Part shown: positions 28,992 to 38,079 of the stretch, piece after piece | How positions within the stretch are numbered: the stretch's first letter is position 1 | Layout: every line of letters begins with the position of its first letter | Origin: an uncultured Granulosicoccaceae bacterium | Lineage (GTDB): Bacteria; Pseudomonadota; Gammaproteobacteria; Granulosicoccales; Granulosicoccaceae | Direction: 5' to 3' | Assembly: GCA_938041955.1 (NCBI GenBank) | Contig: CALISD010000082.1 | Coordinates: 53,942-117,941, forward strand | Length of the DNA: 64,000 nt | The notes under the pieces: generated by a model | The model's input: only the letters and a program-made list of their open reading frames with translations | What the model was told of the DNA's origin: nothing | Databases searched by the model: none | Translations under genes and position numbers: made by a program

Positions 28992-29816
28992 ATGCCGAAT
29001 AATTCTTACAAAACAGCAGAAGAAGTAATCGCTCTCTCGGATCCGGGTGAGCGTCTTCGCGATGAACATTTTTTTATAGATCGCTTAATAATCGGGTTCG
29101 GTAATTGGGTTGCATGGCTATTTCCGATCCTGATCATTGCTATCACAAGCCAGGTGGTGCTGCGCAAGATGGGGCACAACCAAGCCTGGTTGGATGATGC
29201 ACAATGGTGGATCTACGGATTCGCAATGATTGCAGCGTTCGGCTATGCGATCACAACAGACAGCCATGTCCGCGTCGATATATTCCACCAGAATTTTTCG
29301 GTATCAAAGAAGGCGAAGCTCGAAATATTCGCTTTGGGATGGTTACTGCTCCCTTTCATCGCCATTATGTTTGACATCATGACCCAATACGCTTGGGCAT
29401 CCTGGACTGCCAAGGAAGGATCAGACAGTCCTAACGGATTACACAGACTTTATCTTTTAAAAATGGCACTACCCATTCTTCTTGGTTTGGCAGCACTGGC
29501 AGCGTGGTCTGTTATCCGCCGTAATTTTGCACGATTCACAACCCCGACTTTATTGAAGACTGTGCTTGGAGCATTCCCTTTCTGTTGGTTTGTGATTGAT
29601 CGGCTTGTCTTCCACACGTTTTACTTCTTTATCAAAGTTACTCAGCCGGATATCAAGCTTAGAAAAATTTCAAAAGAACCCCTAATGGAGCAAACAACAA
29701 TCACAGCATTTATATTACTTGTATTGCTCATCGCTGGCTTATGGTTCTTTGGTCGCAAGCGACGAGGTGCAAATGCGGGCCTTAACGCAAACTCAAATAT
29801 AGGCAAGGAGCAATAG
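28992..29816 (+). CDS. dctQ: TRAP transporter small permease DctQ, extended form
   Basis: Small membrane subunit joining receptor and channel. At 274 residues it is longer than the usual 160-200. The first half shows the standard four helices with NWVAWLFPILIIAITSQVVLR, and MTQYAWASWTAKEGS before the fourth. An extra C-terminal part ends in another hydrophobic helix (TAFILLVLLIAGLWFFG). The large-permease gene begins one base after its stop, so translation is coupled. Confidence 0.88.
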   Translation: MPNNSYKTAEEVIALSDPGERLRDEHFFIDRLIIGFGNWVAWLFPILIIAITSQVVLRKMGHNQAWLDDAQWWIYGFAMIAAFGYAITTDSHVRVDIFHQNFSVSKKAKLEIFALGWLLLPFIAIMFDIMTQYAWASWTAKEGSDSPNGLHRLYLLKMALPILLGLAALAAWSVIRRNFARFTTPTLLKTVLGAFPFCWFVIDRLVFHTFYFFIKVTQPDIKLRKISKEPLMEQTTITAFILLVLLIAGLWFFGRKRRGANAGLNANSNIGKEQ

Positions 29817-29817
29817 C

Positions 29818-31266
29818 ATGGAAATTCTTGCCTATCTCGGTCAATTCATGGATCTGAATCAGTGGATGATTCTACTGATGTTCCTTGTTTTTGTTGTCAT
29901 GTTGTTCTCCGGCATTCCTGTTGCCTTTGCGCTGGTTGGTGTCAGCTTATTGTTCTTGTTGATAGGTGAACATGTACTCGACGAACACAGGAAAGTAATT
30001 TCCGAAGTCATCGAATTTAAGCGAACCGGGATTTCGTATAAGAAAATGTTTGTCAATGGTGGCAGATTTTTTGGCGGCATTATCAAAAACCCGGTACTTG
30101 TGGCGCTGCCGATGTTTATCTTCATGGGCTTAATGCTTGATCAGTCCGGCGTGGCGCAGAGAATGATGCGTGCCATGCAGGTTCTCTTTGGCGCATTACG
30201 TGGCGGTTTAGCACTGACTGTGATGTTGATCGGGATCATTCTCGCAGCATCGACCGGTGTAATTGGAGCATCAGTCGTGCTACTCGGCGTGATGGGCCTG
30301 CCGGCGATGTTAGATCAAAAATATGGCAAACCGATTGCAACCGGCACGATCGCCGCTTCCGGCACATTGGGCATTCTGATTCCACCTTCAATTATGCTCG
30401 TCATCATGAGTGATCAGTTAGCTATCTCACTAGGTGATCTGTTTATGGGTGCGATGTTTCCGGGCTTAATACTGGGCGCGCTCTACATAATATTTATTGT
30501 GGTGTATGGGCTTATTAATCCTAATGCCATGCCACTGCCAGAAAATCGCGAACCCGTTACTGCAAAGATCTTACTTCAGGTAGCACTGTCAGTTGTGCCA
30601 CCAATGATGTTAATACTGCTGGTATTGGGTTCAATATTCTTTGGTCTTGCCACGCCAACCGAAGCCTCAGGCCTTGGCGCACTTGGCGCAACACTACTCG
30701 CACTTCTCAGTGGACGACTAAATCTAAAAGTCTTTCGAGATGTGTCTCGCCAAACGCTAAACACAGCCGGTTATATTGTTGGAATCTTCATCGCCGCTAA
30801 CTTCTTCGCCTATATTCTCAGACGCTACGGCGGCGATGAAATCATAGAAAATATGGTACTTGGCACCTTCGATGATCCGCACATGATCGTGCTTTTCATA
30901 CTCTTTATCATTTTCTTGTTAGGCTTTTTACTTGATTGGATAGAAATCACATTAATCATTATGCCGCTGATGTTGCCGGTCATTCTTTCACTCGACTTGC
31001 CGGTGAATGGCTTCGGCGTAGTGGGAGACCCATCAGTCGTGTGGTTCGCCATTCTGGTTGCCGTCACGCTGCAAACATCTTTCCTGACCCCTCCGGTAGG
31101 ATTTGCGCTGTTTTACCTCAAAGGAGTGTGCCCACCAGGAGTAACACTTGGGCATATCTATAAAGGGGTTATTCCATTCGTGATTTTGCAGTTGATCGGT
31201 TTGGCCATTGTGTTCTATTTTCCGGAACTGACCACCTGGCTTCCAGCAATGGCCTACGGCAACTAA
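29818..31266 (+). CDS. dctM: TRAP transporter large permease DctM
   Basis: Channel subunit of the TRAP importer, 482 residues against about 425 for the standard form. The extra residues form a charged loop near positions 48-85 (DEHRKVISEVIEFKRTG). Core motifs are SGIPVAFALVGVSLL, LPMFIFMGLMLDQSG, ASGTLGILIPPSIMLVI and the late LTPPVGFALFYLKG. AAGGAG sits inside the end of dctQ 8 bases before the ATG. Confidence 0.92.
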   Translation: MEILAYLGQFMDLNQWMILLMFLVFVVMLFSGIPVAFALVGVSLLFLLIGEHVLDEHRKVISEVIEFKRTGISYKKMFVNGGRFFGGIIKNPVLVALPMFIFMGLMLDQSGVAQRMMRAMQVLFGALRGGLALTVMLIGIILAASTGVIGASVVLLGVMGLPAMLDQKYGKPIATGTIAASGTLGILIPPSIMLVIMSDQLAISLGDLFMGAMFPGLILGALYIIFIVVYGLINPNAMPLPENREPVTAKILLQVALSVVPPMMLILLVLGSIFFGLATPTEASGLGALGATLLALLSGRLNLKVFRDVSRQTLNTAGYIVGIFIAANFFAYILRRYGGDEIIENMVLGTFDDPHMIVLFILFIIFLLGFLLDWIEITLIIMPLMLPVILSLDLPVNGFGVVGDPSVVWFAILVAVTLQTSFLTPPVGFALFYLKGVCPPGVTLGHIYKGVIPFVILQLIGLAIVFYFPELTTWLPAMAYGN

Positions 31267-31267
31267 G

Positions 31268-31296
31268 GGAATCCTGACGCGTAAGCAAGTGAATCA
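31268..31296 (-). repeat. Dispersed repeat, degenerate copy
   Basis: GGAATCCTGACGCGTAAGC then AAGTGAATCA, a diverged inverted copy of the array core, starting two bases after the dctM stop. Confidence 0.6.
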
Positions 31297-31366
31297 AGCA
31301 CAGCTCGTCTCAAGTTCGAACTACTCGCACCAGGCGACTAGTGATCGAACTCAGACGAGCTGAGCT
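31297..31366. repeat. 22-23 bp inverted repeat between dctM and the amidase gene
   Basis: Left arm 31297-31319 and right arm 31345-31366 pair with one mismatch and one bulge; the core is CAGCTCGTCT against AGACGAGCTG plus AGTTCGA against TCGAACT. The loop is 25 bases. It can end the TRAP transcript as a hairpin without a T tract, or serve as a protein binding site. Confidence 0.6.
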
Positions 31367-31405
31367 TGCGTTAGAACCTTTACGGCGATAAAACCAAAGA
31401 ACTTT

Positions 31406-32743
31406 ATGAGCACGCTAAATAAGAATACTGTCACCGAGACTGTGCAACAGGTTGCGGATGGCTCTTTGAGCTGTGCGACTATCGTCAATCACTATACGCA
31501 AGCGATAGCGCAGACCGAAAAAGAGCTGGGTGCCTGGAAATATTTCGATCCAAACTCTGCAAAGAGCCAGGCAACTCAACTTGATGCGACAAACCAATCC
31601 GGTTTTCCCATTGGGTCATTGCACGGCATACCAGTGGGCGTCAAAGACATATTTGACACCGCTGACTTCCCTACTTGTTACGGCTCTCCGATTTACGCGG
31701 ATCACCAGCCCAAAAAAGATTCTCGAACTATAGAGAAACTAAAAGAAGCCGGTGTCGTAATCATGGGAAAGACAGAGACCACAGAATTCGCGTACCTGCA
31801 TCCTTCTCGAACCATAAACCCGCACAATCATGAATACAGCCCCGGCGGCTCATCCAGTGGATCTGCAGCCGCGGTAGCGGCGGGCCACGTTCCACTTGCC
31901 ATCGGCAGCCAAACCGGCGGCTCGGTGATAAGACCAGCATCATTTTGTGGTGTATATGGATTCAAGCCTTCTCGTGGGTTAATGTCCAGACGCGGTGTAT
32001 TGCAGACTTCAGAAACCCTGGATCACGTTGGAGTATTCGCAAACCACCTGGAAGATATCGCCGTACTTGCAGATGCGTTAATAGGCTATGACAGCGAAGA
32101 CTCTGCAACATCTACAACACCTAAACCTGAGCTGTTAAACGGATACCAAAAGCACATCAGCAATCCCCCTTCGATTGTATGGATTGATATGCCATACAGC
32201 GATCGTTACACCAGTGATGCCAATGACCAGTTTGAAAAACTGCTCCACAGTCTCGACGGCAACATACAACGGATAAAAGCTCCGTCAAACTTCGAACAGT
32301 TATTGGCTTGTCATAAGACAATCTATGATTATGAAATTATCAGGTGCCTTGGCGCTGAAATTTCAAATCACTGGGAAAGTATCAGCGAGACCGCCAAGTC
32401 TGTATTTGAGACCGCTAAAGGAAGGACTGAATCAGACTACCGTGAAGCGATTGAAACGAGATCAACTGCACAACAGTGGTTTGCAGAATTCTTCAATGAG
32501 TACGACGCCATTCTAACTCCCTCTGCGGTGTCTGAAGCACCACTCTTAAGCGAAAGAACCACGGGTGACGCTGTCTGCTGCGTTACATGGACACTATGCG
32601 GTCTTCCCTGCGTTAACCTGCCATTGCTCAGCGGCAAAAACGATTTACCCATTGGGGTACAGATGGTGGGAGCGCACAATAAAGACGATAGCCTGATGCA
32701 TTCAGCGAAGTATTTATTGCAACAGATGACTCCCCGGACATAG
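31406..32743 (+). CDS. Amidase signature family hydrolase
   Basis: Cytosolic amide hydrolase of the GatA/AtzF type, 445 residues. The Ser-cisSer-Lys triad is K80 (GIPVGVKDIFD), S149 (SPGGSSSGSAAA) and S173 (QTGGSVIRPASF). It lies after the TRAP genes in the same direction across 139 bases. The imported compound could be an amide or its product, but that is inference. GatB/GatC are absent, so it is not the tRNA amidotransferase. Confidence 0.88.
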   Translation: MSTLNKNTVTETVQQVADGSLSCATIVNHYTQAIAQTEKELGAWKYFDPNSAKSQATQLDATNQSGFPIGSLHGIPVGVKDIFDTADFPTCYGSPIYADHQPKKDSRTIEKLKEAGVVIMGKTETTEFAYLHPSRTINPHNHEYSPGGSSSGSAAAVAAGHVPLAIGSQTGGSVIRPASFCGVYGFKPSRGLMSRRGVLQTSETLDHVGVFANHLEDIAVLADALIGYDSEDSATSTTPKPELLNGYQKHISNPPSIVWIDMPYSDRYTSDANDQFEKLLHSLDGNIQRIKAPSNFEQLLACHKTIYDYEIIRCLGAEISNHWESISETAKSVFETAKGRTESDYREAIETRSTAQQWFAEFFNEYDAILTPSAVSEAPLLSERTTGDAVCCVTWTLCGLPCVNLPLLSGKNDLPIGVQMVGAHNKDDSLMHSAKYLLQQMTPRT

Positions 32744-32877
32744 CCAGGCCTCATCACCCAGCTGAACCGGCATACACTTTGACTTTCAAGACTGATTTCC
32801 GACGGGCATAGCAAAGGCCTACCGGGCAATGCCTGCGATAATCTTGTCACACTCCTACTTGAATTAGCCGGACAACA

Positions 32878-34080
32878 ATGACAAGTAAACGCCCAGAATC
32901 AGACCCGATTGCGCAAAGTACCCGCTGCATCTGGGCCGGTGAAGAAACCTCACTATTGCAAGGCGCAACTCAGGTTCCCGTTGTGCACTCAGTGGGTTTC
33001 GGCTACGACGATGTCGACGAATGGCAACAAGTCGCACTAGGGCAAAAACCCGGTCATATCTACGGTCGCAATACCAACCCGACGGTTCACGCGTTTGAAC
33101 AAAAGGTAAGACAACTGGAAAACGCAGAAGCGGTGACCAGCGCTTCGACCGGCATGGGTATTATCAGCAGCACCCTGTTTGGTTTAATGTCACCTGGCCA
33201 ACGTGTGGTATCAGTTAAAGATACCTATGGAGGTACCAACGTATTATTCACCGAATTTCTGCCCAAGTTTAAGATTGACGTTGCACTCTGTGACACCACT
33301 GATCACGAACAGATAGAAGACGCCATCGCCAAAGGCTGTGACGTTTTATATCTCGAAAGCCCAACCAACCCGACTACCAAAGTCATCGACATCGCCCGCC
33401 TTGCCGCCGCAGGAAAAAAAGCCGGTGCCACTGTTATAGTAGACAACACTTTTGCTACGCCAATCAATCAGCAACCACTGACACTAGGCGCAGACCTTGT
33501 GCTGCATAGCGCCACCAAATTTCTTGGCGGCCACGCCGATGCACTGGGTGGTGTTATATGCGGTGAAAAATCACTGATAGAGCACATTTACCACTACCGC
33601 GAAATCAATGGCGCCACACTTCACCCGATGGCGGCTTATCTATTGTTACGTGGAATGAAGACACTGGCATTACGCATTCGAGAGCAAAATCACAATGCAA
33701 TGAAGGTTGCCTCGTATCTGGAAAGTCATTCAGCCGTCGAGCAGGTTTTCTACCCCGGCCTTGAATCTCACAGCGGCCATCAGATCGCCAAACAACAAAT
33801 GACGGGCTTTGGCGGCATGTTAAGTTTCATGCTCAAGGAAAACAGCTTCGATGCTGTTCGCAGGTTTGTACCACGACTGAAGTATGCACATGCAGCAGCC
33901 AATCTTGGCGCGGTTGAAACCACTATCGGCCCGCCAGCCACTACAAGCCATGTCGAATGCAGCGCTGAAGAGCGCGCCGCCATGGGTATACCTGAAAGCC
34001 TGATTCGTTACTCAGCCGGCATCGAAGACAGCAGCGATCTGATTGAAGATCTTCGTCAGGCGTTAGCGCCCTTTGGTTAG
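32878..34080 (+). CDS. Cys/Met metabolism PLP enzyme (cystathionine gamma-synthase/lyase type)
   Basis: Fold-type I PLP enzyme of transsulfuration, 400 residues. Y62 and R64 in IYGRNTNPT reach the phosphate of the neighbouring subunit, Y117 in DTYGGTN stacks on the ring, D189 is in VDNTFATP and K214 in SATKFLGGHAD binds PLP. The group includes MetB, MetC, MetY and methionine gamma-lyase and cannot be resolved by eye. No ribosome site of note. Confidence 0.88.
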   Translation: MTSKRPESDPIAQSTRCIWAGEETSLLQGATQVPVVHSVGFGYDDVDEWQQVALGQKPGHIYGRNTNPTVHAFEQKVRQLENAEAVTSASTGMGIISSTLFGLMSPGQRVVSVKDTYGGTNVLFTEFLPKFKIDVALCDTTDHEQIEDAIAKGCDVLYLESPTNPTTKVIDIARLAAAGKKAGATVIVDNTFATPINQQPLTLGADLVLHSATKFLGGHADALGGVICGEKSLIEHIYHYREINGATLHPMAAYLLLRGMKTLALRIREQNHNAMKVASYLESHSAVEQVFYPGLESHSGHQIAKQQMTGFGGMLSFMLKENSFDAVRRFVPRLKYAHAAANLGAVETTIGPPATTSHVECSAEERAAMGIPESLIRYSAGIEDSSDLIEDLRQALAPFG

Positions 34081-34291
34081 TTTCTAAAACTGGAACCTCG
34101 CTGGATGGTACGTACGCTGACTATAATTATTCTACATAGCTGGTGTCAGTTCGCGCGCCCGTACTGACATCGTCATGCGCAGGGAGGCATAAGCGTTGAG
34201 AGGCTGGGCGAGAATATATAAGCATTCACCGCGATGCTCAGGCCACACGTAAATAGCCTTCGTAAATCAACTGGAAATTTCCCCCATGACA

Positions 34292-34318
34292 TGCCACTCG
34301 CTCACGCGTCGGGTTTCC
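34292..34318 (+). repeat. Dispersed 27 bp repeat, single copy
   Basis: TGCCACTCGCTCACGCGTCG then GGTTTCC, array orientation, one change from the array core (C for G before the ACGCGT centre). Confidence 0.85.
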
Positions 34319-34544
34319 TTAGTCGCTCTGGGCTCGCTTACCACCCCAGCGTATCGGGTATCACCGAATCCGCAGGGGGGCAAAAGCTGAAAGCTCATCC
34401 ACTGCAGTTGGCAAAATCATGCAGGCGAACAATTACCTCGGCCACAGATTAAGAAGATGGTAAGTATTGTCACTGGCTTTATAAGCGCTCAAGAACTACC
34501 AGCTTGTGGTGTATAAACATAACCACCCACTTCAATGCACCCAA

Positions 34545-34571
34545 GGAAACCCGGCGCGTGAGCGAGTGGCA
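34545..34571 (-). repeat. Dispersed 27 bp repeat, single copy, opposite orientation
   Basis: GGAAACCCGGCGCGTGAGCG then AGTGGCA. With the copy at 34292 it forms an inverted pair 226 bases apart. Confidence 0.85.
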
Positions 34572-34693
34572 TGCTGAGTATTGCTATAAAATAGAAAGGC
34601 GTTGTCGCTATATGGCTAGTTGGGTTCAAGTTGTGGATGCGTTTATAACTCCTAAGAAAAACGGGAGTTATCCGTTGTATTTTCTAGATCTCC

Positions 34694-36118
34694 CTAGCCA
34701 GGAAGCATAAATCCCACATCGCGCTCCGAGCCAAAGTTAGCGAGGTTTGGAAAAACATCATTTAGCATTCCGTTTTCCACACCAAACCACCTGGCAAGCG
34801 TACTACCGTACTGGTCAACCGATAAATTAGGTAGCAACTTGCCGCCACCCACATCATCCTGGCTATCAACTGAGTAATCCGGGAATCGGCCATAGATATC
34901 ACCGCCTCGTACTGCATCACCGACAATAAAATGATGAGACCCCCAGCCGTGATCAGTGCCATCCCCGTTGGTGATCAACGTTCTACCAAACTCCGATGCC
35001 GTCATTAGCGTTACTTTATTAGAAGCTGCAACACTCTCGCTTTTCATTAAATCATTAAAATACTCGATCGCCTGCGATAACTCCTGCAACAGAGGCGCAT
35101 GATTTTGAATCTGGTTATCGTGAGTATCAAACCCACCGAGCGTTACAAAAAACACTTGTCGCTTCATACCTAACGCTCGGCGGCCCCCGATTATTCTTGC
35201 AACAATTCGTAATTGAGTAGCTAACCAATTGCTTCGCCCTGTTAAGGCAACCTGGGGAACCGGTGGCAAGGAGTCGCTATCAATCAATGCGGTTTGCAGT
35301 TTCTGCTGTGCTTCAATTGCACCACGGGTTAATTGACCCAGGGATTGCTCAAATACGTTACTACTTGACGCTGTGATAATCTGTTCGAGTATTTCTGTAA
35401 CGCCCTGCGGCCAGGAGACACCGCCACTGACCCCGCTAATGGCAGTCGGTCCACTGACACCAATTTGATATGGCACCGTTTGATTTCCAGAGATCCATAC
35501 GGCATTGCCGGCTGGTGATATACAGGTAAACGATTGCTGATCATTCATGGCAGCGAGCATATCCCCCATACGGCCGCCCCAGCCATACAATGCCCCTTCC
35601 GGTGCAAATGCCTGCCAGACAGAGGTTTGATCGTTATGCGAAAACAACTTTGGCGGCACCCTGCCTTGTTCGTTCAGGTAGTTCGTTCGCGTAAGGGGCT
35701 CTACTAACGGCCCGGTATTAGCGATGATGGCGGCATTCCCCTGTTCAAACAATGCCGCGATCGGAGCAAGCTCAGGATGCAAGGCAAAATCACGACCTGC
35801 CTGTGAAAACCGCGGATTAATAGGTAAAGCCCCTCCGGGCTCACCCACAGGTGCAACTGAGATATTTGCACCGGCGGTGCGCAAGCTGAGATAACTTGAC
35901 CATGATTCCGGGTCAGTCGCGAGGACGCTATTGTAGTGATCATTCCCCCCCTGTAAAAACACGCACACCAGGGCTTTATAATCGTCATCAGCAACCGTCT
36001 GTGCGGTAGCAGCGCTTAACGCCGCAAGATTCAATGCAAACGGTTTGGCGGCACCTGCCAATGGCAAACTCGCTGCGTATCGCAGTAACGCCCGTCTTGA
36101 AATGTGTGATTTATGCAT
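34694..36118 (-). CDS. DUF1501 family protein, Tat-exported
   Basis: Sulfatase-fold-like protein of unknown activity, 474 residues. The N-terminus from the ATG at 36118 (AGGTGC upstream) is a twin-arginine signal: SRRALLRYAAS, then a hydrophobic stretch. Conserved-looking family segments include CVFLQGGNDHYNS, LFSHNDQTSVWQ, TLGGFDTHDNQ, MTASEFGRTL and DHGWGSHHFIVG. It starts 7 bases after the DUF1800 gene ends. The two families are found together in many genomes and are thought to act jointly in the periplasm or on the surface; the substrate is unknown. Confidence 0.88.
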   Translation of the reverse strand: MHKSHISRRALLRYAASLPLAGAAKPFALNLAALSAATAQTVADDDYKALVCVFLQGGNDHYNSVLATDPESWSSYLSLRTAGANISVAPVGEPGGALPINPRFSQAGRDFALHPELAPIAALFEQGNAAIIANTGPLVEPLTRTNYLNEQGRVPPKLFSHNDQTSVWQAFAPEGALYGWGGRMGDMLAAMNDQQSFTCISPAGNAVWISGNQTVPYQIGVSGPTAISGVSGGVSWPQGVTEILEQIITASSSNVFEQSLGQLTRGAIEAQQKLQTALIDSDSLPPVPQVALTGRSNWLATQLRIVARIIGGRRALGMKRQVFFVTLGGFDTHDNQIQNHAPLLQELSQAIEYFNDLMKSESVAASNKVTLMTASEFGRTLITNGDGTDHGWGSHHFIVGDAVRGGDIYGRFPDYSVDSQDDVGGGKLLPNLSVDQYGSTLARWFGVENGMLNDVFPNLANFGSERDVGFMLPG

Positions 36119-36125
36119 AATGCAC

Positions 36126-37913
36126 CTACTTCTGAACAATGTATTCGGGTGAAGCCATCGCGAGATAGCAGGCGATTTGCGCACGCATCCTGGTCTGGTC
36201 TGCAGGTACTTGTTCTATCGCAGCAATTATTTTCTGCTTTAATCCTTCAGACATTGTGCCGTGCAACAGCAGCAAGTCGACGTGATCTACCAGTTTCGCG
36301 GGATCGTTTGCAAGTGTCGAGCTAACTGGAAATTCCGATTTAATATCAAAGTCAAATCCGCCACCGATGGTTACTGTGGCCAACATACTATTGAGATAAC
36401 CAGCTACAGAAGTTTCATGCGTAACCTGCATTTCAGGAGACACCAGGCCCGCATCCGCAATCGGAGTACCCGGGGGTACATAGCCCGGTCGATAAAAATT
36501 AAAGACCGACGGTGAGCGCAGTACTGTCATACCCAAATTAGTAGCAGGGTCATCAGTGCCGAGAATTTTATATCTACCGGTAACCGAATAGGCATTAAAT
36601 GCACGCATCCAGTGCGCAAAGCGAAGAATGGGTTCTCGAATTCTACCGGTAGTGTCTTTCGTGATAAGCGAAGCATCACGTGCCTCCGGATCGAGAAGAA
36701 TGGCTCTCACAACTGATTGCATATCGCCTCTAACACCTTGTCCGTTATCGTTAAAAACACTGCTGACACGACTGATGTATTGCGCTGAGGGATTGCTGGA
36801 CACCAACCTTTGAATCAGCTGTTTACTGATAAAGGGACCAACATTCGAATGATTAAACAGAGCATCCAATGCAATTGCTAAATCACTCTCCGGGTCTGAT
36901 GCCTCATTGGCAGGAATCAATGTATCTAGAAACTTTTTTTCTAGTTTAGAATGATGTTCCGGATAGGCCTGCATCAACTGAACGTCTCTGTCAGGTGCTG
37001 GAATCCATCCCTGATAGCGGCCGAGAGACTTGTCCGGACCATTCCAGCTAAAACCGGTCAGCACACGCGCCAGTCCTTGCACATCAACCGTAGCGTAGGT
37101 ATCAATCGGAGAACCCTGGTCGTTGAGTTTTACGGAACCGTCCTGATTCAACTCATACAAACCAATGGTAAACAGCTGCATGATCTCACGAGCAAAATTC
37201 TCATCAGGCACTCGACCAATCGTTGCGTCACCTTTTTCATTTCCAAGATGCGCCAGATACAACCCCATCATCGGATGTAACGCTACCTGTTCGAGAAGCG
37301 TTCTGAAGTTGCCAAACGAATGGAGTGCCATGCGGCTATAGAAATCACCCGCACCGCGCGGAGAGCTTGCAACACCACCATCGCGCAATGAAATAACAAA
37401 GATCTGAGACAGCGCGAACGCCATTCTTTGTCTTAACTGATCTTCACTGTTGACAGCCTGTCGCCAGAACGTTTCAAACAACCAATCACGGTTGGGTGCC
37501 TGCGCGGGGTTCCTCTGTTGCTCTTCATCAAATGCCTGCCTCATTGAAGTGACAGGTAAAGTGAACTGTCGGGTAAGCCACGTTTCGAAGTCGGACTCTG
37601 CGAGACTGTTGATCTCTTCCAGGGTGGGACCGAAAGTAGCCTGACCGAGAAACCGTGAAGCTTCAGACAACTTTGATCGCTGAACTATCTGATTGCCCGA
37701 AGGCAATTGTCCGGGTTGCTGAACCCCACCGCCTGTGCCAGACCCACCCGAGGAATCAATACTATCGGGCTGGTTGTGGCCACCCGTCTCCATTTGAGTG
37801 GACTCCGTTGCCGGGCCTGTTTCGTTACTACCTCCGCAGCCCACTAGTACCAGGAATAGAGGTATTACGATGTATCTACACACATTCCATTGCATCGCGT
37901 ATTCTTCCCGCAT
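36126..37913 (-). CDS. DUF1800 family lipoprotein
   Basis: Partner of the DUF1501 protein, 595 residues. It has a lipoprotein signal with lipobox LVGC (C26), then a low-complexity linker rich in Gly, Ser, Thr and Gln (about 27-80). The DUF1800 domain shows RFLGQATFGPTLEEI, RMAFALSQIFVIS, NFAREIMQLFTIGLYEL and RSPSVFNFYRPGY. GAGGA lies 5 bases before the ATG at 37913; an ATG at 37895 is possible. Function unknown. Confidence 0.88.
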   Translation of the reverse strand: MREEYAMQWNVCRYIVIPLFLVLVGCGGSNETGPATESTQMETGGHNQPDSIDSSGGSGTGGGVQQPGQLPSGNQIVQRSKLSEASRFLGQATFGPTLEEINSLAESDFETWLTRQFTLPVTSMRQAFDEEQQRNPAQAPNRDWLFETFWRQAVNSEDQLRQRMAFALSQIFVISLRDGGVASSPRGAGDFYSRMALHSFGNFRTLLEQVALHPMMGLYLAHLGNEKGDATIGRVPDENFAREIMQLFTIGLYELNQDGSVKLNDQGSPIDTYATVDVQGLARVLTGFSWNGPDKSLGRYQGWIPAPDRDVQLMQAYPEHHSKLEKKFLDTLIPANEASDPESDLAIALDALFNHSNVGPFISKQLIQRLVSSNPSAQYISRVSSVFNDNGQGVRGDMQSVVRAILLDPEARDASLITKDTTGRIREPILRFAHWMRAFNAYSVTGRYKILGTDDPATNLGMTVLRSPSVFNFYRPGYVPPGTPIADAGLVSPEMQVTHETSVAGYLNSMLATVTIGGGFDFDIKSEFPVSSTLANDPAKLVDHVDLLLLHGTMSEGLKQKIIAAIEQVPADQTRMRAQIACYLAMASPEYIVQK

Positions 37914-38079
37914 TTGATCCTCACAGATAAAATAGCGCGACTGATCCGGGAACTCAAAGGGTGTAGCGCCTAGTCAAGAGATAGCACGGTGGCTTGACTG
38001 CGCCATGGTTATTGCCTCCCTGTCACACTCTATCTTGACTTGTTATTATCCTGTCTATATCCAATCGGAGTAAGGACTA

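Larger units (their letters stand above)
34081..34693. other. Intergenic region with two opposed dispersed-repeat copies and two hairpins
   Basis: 613 bases. TGTCAGT at 34144-34150 pairs with ACTGACA at 34163-34169, 64 bases after the PLP enzyme gene. ATAACTCC at 34645-34652 pairs with GGAGTTAT at 34664-34671, just past the end of the DUF1501 gene. Two repeat copies lie between them. Short frames here are repeat translations. Confidence 0.6.
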
